Assembly (NCBI GenBank): GCA_023259135.1
Contig: JAHFQX010000022.1
Span: 1-45,677, forward strand
Length of the DNA stretch: 45,677 bases
From: Betaproteobacteria bacterium
GTDB lineage: Bacteria > Pseudomonadota > Gammaproteobacteria > Burkholderiales > JAHFQX01
Direction: 5' to 3'
Shown here piece by piece: positions 43,835 to 45,677 of this stretch. Each line of letters starts with the position of its first letter. Position 1 is the first letter of the stretch. The notes under the pieces were generated by a model that worked only from the letters and a program-made list of their open reading frames with translations, was not told the origin of the DNA and made no database searches. A program made the position numbers and the translations under genes.

Positions 43835-43935
43835 GCGCCTTCCGACGCCGTCAAGCCCGCTAACCCCGGCCCCAGATTGGAGTTCGGCGTGACGCGCGGG
43901 GATCCTTGGGGACCTCGCTAAGGAGAGTCTGTAGT

Positions 43936-45120
43936 ATGGAACAACCGCTGGCGGGAATACGAGTGCTGGATCTCACGGTAGCCTATTTGGGGCCCTATGC
44001 CACACAACTGTTGGCGTATATGGGCGCGGAGGTCATTCACGTCGAATCACCCCGCGGCGAGCTGAGCCGTGGAATTGACGCCCGCGGCGGCACCAGCCAT
44101 TTGTTTGCTCTCTTGAACAATGGCAAGAAGTCCATCACCCTGGACCTGCGCGCGCGGGAAGGACAGGAGATCTTCAGGCAGCTGCTGGAACGAACCGATA
44201 TGTTCGTGCAAAATTATGCGTACGGTATTGTCGAAGGCTTCGGTTTCTCATGGGAAACGCTGCGGGAGATCAATCCCAGGCTGATCTATGCAACCGCGAC
44301 GGGCTATGGCAGCTACGGTCCCTACCGGGACTGGAGTTCAGTCGATATCGCGGTTCAGGCCAAGTCGGGGCTCATGAGCGTTAACGGCTACCCGGATCGT
44401 CCGCCATGCCGCTTCGGCGCGGCGGTTACCGATCCATTCGCCGGCCTTCATCTCCTCACCGGAGCCTTGGCGGCGCTGTATCAACGGGAAAGAACGGGTC
44501 GCGGGAGAAGAATCGAGGTATCGCTGCACGACACCGCGGCAGGCTCCTTGGCCATCAACCTAGCGGCATACTACGCAAGCAGCCGTGTCCCGGAGCGCCA
44601 GGGCAGTGGCCAGTCCTCGGGGCTCGCGCCGATGGGGGTGTTCGAAACTTCGGACGGCTATTGTGCGCTGACGGCCATTCAGGACAACTGGTGGAATAGC
44701 TTGTTGGAAATATTGGGCCGCGCCGAACTGAAGTCGGATCCACGCCTTGCTACGCCAAGCGCCCGCCGAGAAAACAAGGAATGGGTGGACGAAATCGTCA
44801 ATTCCTGGACGCGCACGAGGACCAAGCATGAGGTAGAGCAGGAGTTGAATAAACACGGCATTCCCGCTGGAGCGGTCTTGGATTTGCGAGACATCCTGAG
44901 CGACCCCCAGTATGCGGAACGCGAAACTTTCGTGGAGACGGAGCACCCCATACTCGGCCGCCTGAAGGTATTCGGCAACTTCATCAAGTTTTCGGATTCA
45001 CCGTCACCGAGGCTGAGCCCGGCGCCAGCACTCGGTGAAGACAATGATTCCGTATACATCGACCTGCTCGGCTACACGTCCGAGGCGGTGGCCAAGCTCA
45101 AGGCGAATGGCACCATCTAA
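43936..45120 (+). CDS. CaiB/BaiF-family (class III) CoA transferase
   Basis: 394 residues. LAGIRVLDLTVAYLGPYATQLLAYMGAEVIHVE is the family N-terminus; AAVTDPFAGLHLLTGALAALYQRE carries the catalytic aspartate (Asp166); GRGRRIEVSLHDTAAGSLA follows. It moves CoA between carboxylic acids. AAGGAGAG precedes the ATG at 43936 by about 9 bases. It probably activates the acid handled by the upstream pair and imported by one of the flanking binding proteins. Confidence 0.9.
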   Translation: MEQPLAGIRVLDLTVAYLGPYATQLLAYMGAEVIHVESPRGELSRGIDARGGTSHLFALLNNGKKSITLDLRAREGQEIFRQLLERTDMFVQNYAYGIVEGFGFSWETLREINPRLIYATATGYGSYGPYRDWSSVDIAVQAKSGLMSVNGYPDRPPCRFGAAVTDPFAGLHLLTGALAALYQRERTGRGRRIEVSLHDTAAGSLAINLAAYYASSRVPERQGSGQSSGLAPMGVFETSDGYCALTAIQDNWWNSLLEILGRAELKSDPRLATPSARRENKEWVDEIVNSWTRTRTKHEVEQELNKHGIPAGAVLDLRDILSDPQYAERETFVETEHPILGRLKVFGNFIKFSDSPSPRLSPAPALGEDNDSVYIDLLGYTSEAVAKLKANGTI

Positions 45121-45176
45121 TATTGGAGAATCAGGGGTAATTCCGCCCCCGTGTTTGAGCAATTGGAGGTAGAGTA

Positions 45177-45677
45177 ATGAAGCTGCTATGCAAAGGTTGG
45201 GCGTTGTTGATGCTTCTGAGCGGCGCCAGCGCCGTCTTCTCTCAGGAGAAACTGACATTGCGGGTTTCCGACCAATTTCCTCCCACCCATTTCGTCTACG
45301 ACAGCGTCAAGTTTTGGATAGCCGAGGTCGAGAAGGCGGCCGGGGGAGCGGTGAAGCTCGAATACTATCCGTCGGAACAATTGGGCAAGGCCAAGGATCA
45401 GTTGGCGTTGATTCAATCCGGGGTGGTGGATGTCAGCCTGGTGGTGCCGGGCTATGTCTCCGACAAAATGCCTTTGTCCGCCGTAGCAGAGCTTCCGGGG
45501 ATGGGCGATCCCAAAACATCCTGCGCGGGCGCCAGCGCCTACATGAAGCTAGCCCAAGAAGGGATTTTCGCCAAACAGGAGTACGGCCCGGCCGGCGTGC
45601 GGGCCATTTGGGGTTTCGCCTTTCCCCCTTACCAACTCATGATGGCCCAGCGGCGCATTGCTCCCTTGAAGGAGATC
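45177..45677 (+). CDS. TRAP transporter substrate-binding protein (DctP type), partial
   Basis: 167 codons, running off the right edge. MKLLCKGWALLMLLSGASAVFS is a signal peptide; then LTLRVSDQFPPTHFVYDSVKFW, QLGKAKDQLALIQSGVVDVSLVVPGYVS are typical of the DctP/TAXI-like binding fold. GGAGGT lies 8 bases before the ATG. It follows the CaiB-type gene by 56 bases and ought to be followed by the membrane subunits. Confidence 0.85.
   Translation, partial: MKLLCKGWALLMLLSGASAVFSQEKLTLRVSDQFPPTHFVYDSVKFWIAEVEKAAGGAVKLEYYPSEQLGKAKDQLALIQSGVVDVSLVVPGYVSDKMPLSAVAELPGMGDPKTSCAGASAYMKLAQEGIFAKQEYGPAGVRAIWGFAFPPYQLMMAQRRIAPLKEI

Overview
The window looks like a betaproteobacterial chromosome segment, GC-rich and with no plasmid or phage replication genes. 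The evidence is the rpsF-priB-rpsR-rplI order, recA-recX next to pncC, the ribBA/ribH/nusB/thiL/pgpA/pncC cluster, a Bug-type tripartite tricarboxylate binding protein, and a proteasome-like protein of the BPH type. Genus cannot be set from the sequence.

Layout. 1-3.0 kb: small membrane protein, cation/proton antiporter, and a Crp/Fnr-type regulator with a 20-base C run right after its start codon. 3.2-5.3 kb: truncated IS256-type transposase beside a methyltransferase whose 5' end has an in-frame UGA. 5.3-11.8 kb: leftward housekeeping genes (EamA exporter, recX, recA, pncC, pgpA, thiL, nusB, ribH, ribBA), where the RibA half of RibBA has lost its zinc cysteines.

11.94-21.23 kb is an accessory island between ribBA and recN. 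All its genes point left: vapB-vapC, an internally deleted SNF2-type helicase, an internally deleted dinD, an AlbA_2/ATPase protein, then mod'-mntA2-hepT2-mod-mntA1-hepT1-res. Each half of the type III restriction-modification system (mod and res) is preceded by its own MntA-HepT (MNT/HEPN) module and joined to it by an ATGA stop/start overlap. A 50-codon copy of the Mod N-terminus precedes the first module and is also joined by ATGA. This is the most unusual part of the window. A 9-bp direct repeat lies at both edges, the right one inside the recN stop codon.

21.2-30.3 kb: recN, nadK, tRNA-Ala and tRNA-Glu behind a strong promoter, dnaB, a group II intron reverse-transcriptase remnant, the rplI-rpsR-priB-rpsF operon, and two tandem paralogous MFS transporters. 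30.3-36.3 kb: the [NiFe]-hydrogenase maturation set hypA-hypB-hypF-hypC-hypD-hypE, with no hydrogenase structural genes here. 36.3-40.8 kb: yajQ, a proteasome-like Ntn hydrolase with serine at the nucleophile position, argG, argF and argD. 41.1 kb to the end: a rightward catabolic cluster with a tricarboxylate binding protein, a two-subunit CoA-transferase-like enzyme, a CaiB-type CoA transferase, and a TRAP binding protein cut by the window edge.

Several degraded genes (helicase, dinD, intron reverse transcriptase) keep both ends but have lost the middle. Starts were reset from ribosome-binding sites and family N-termini where the longest reading frame was clearly too long.
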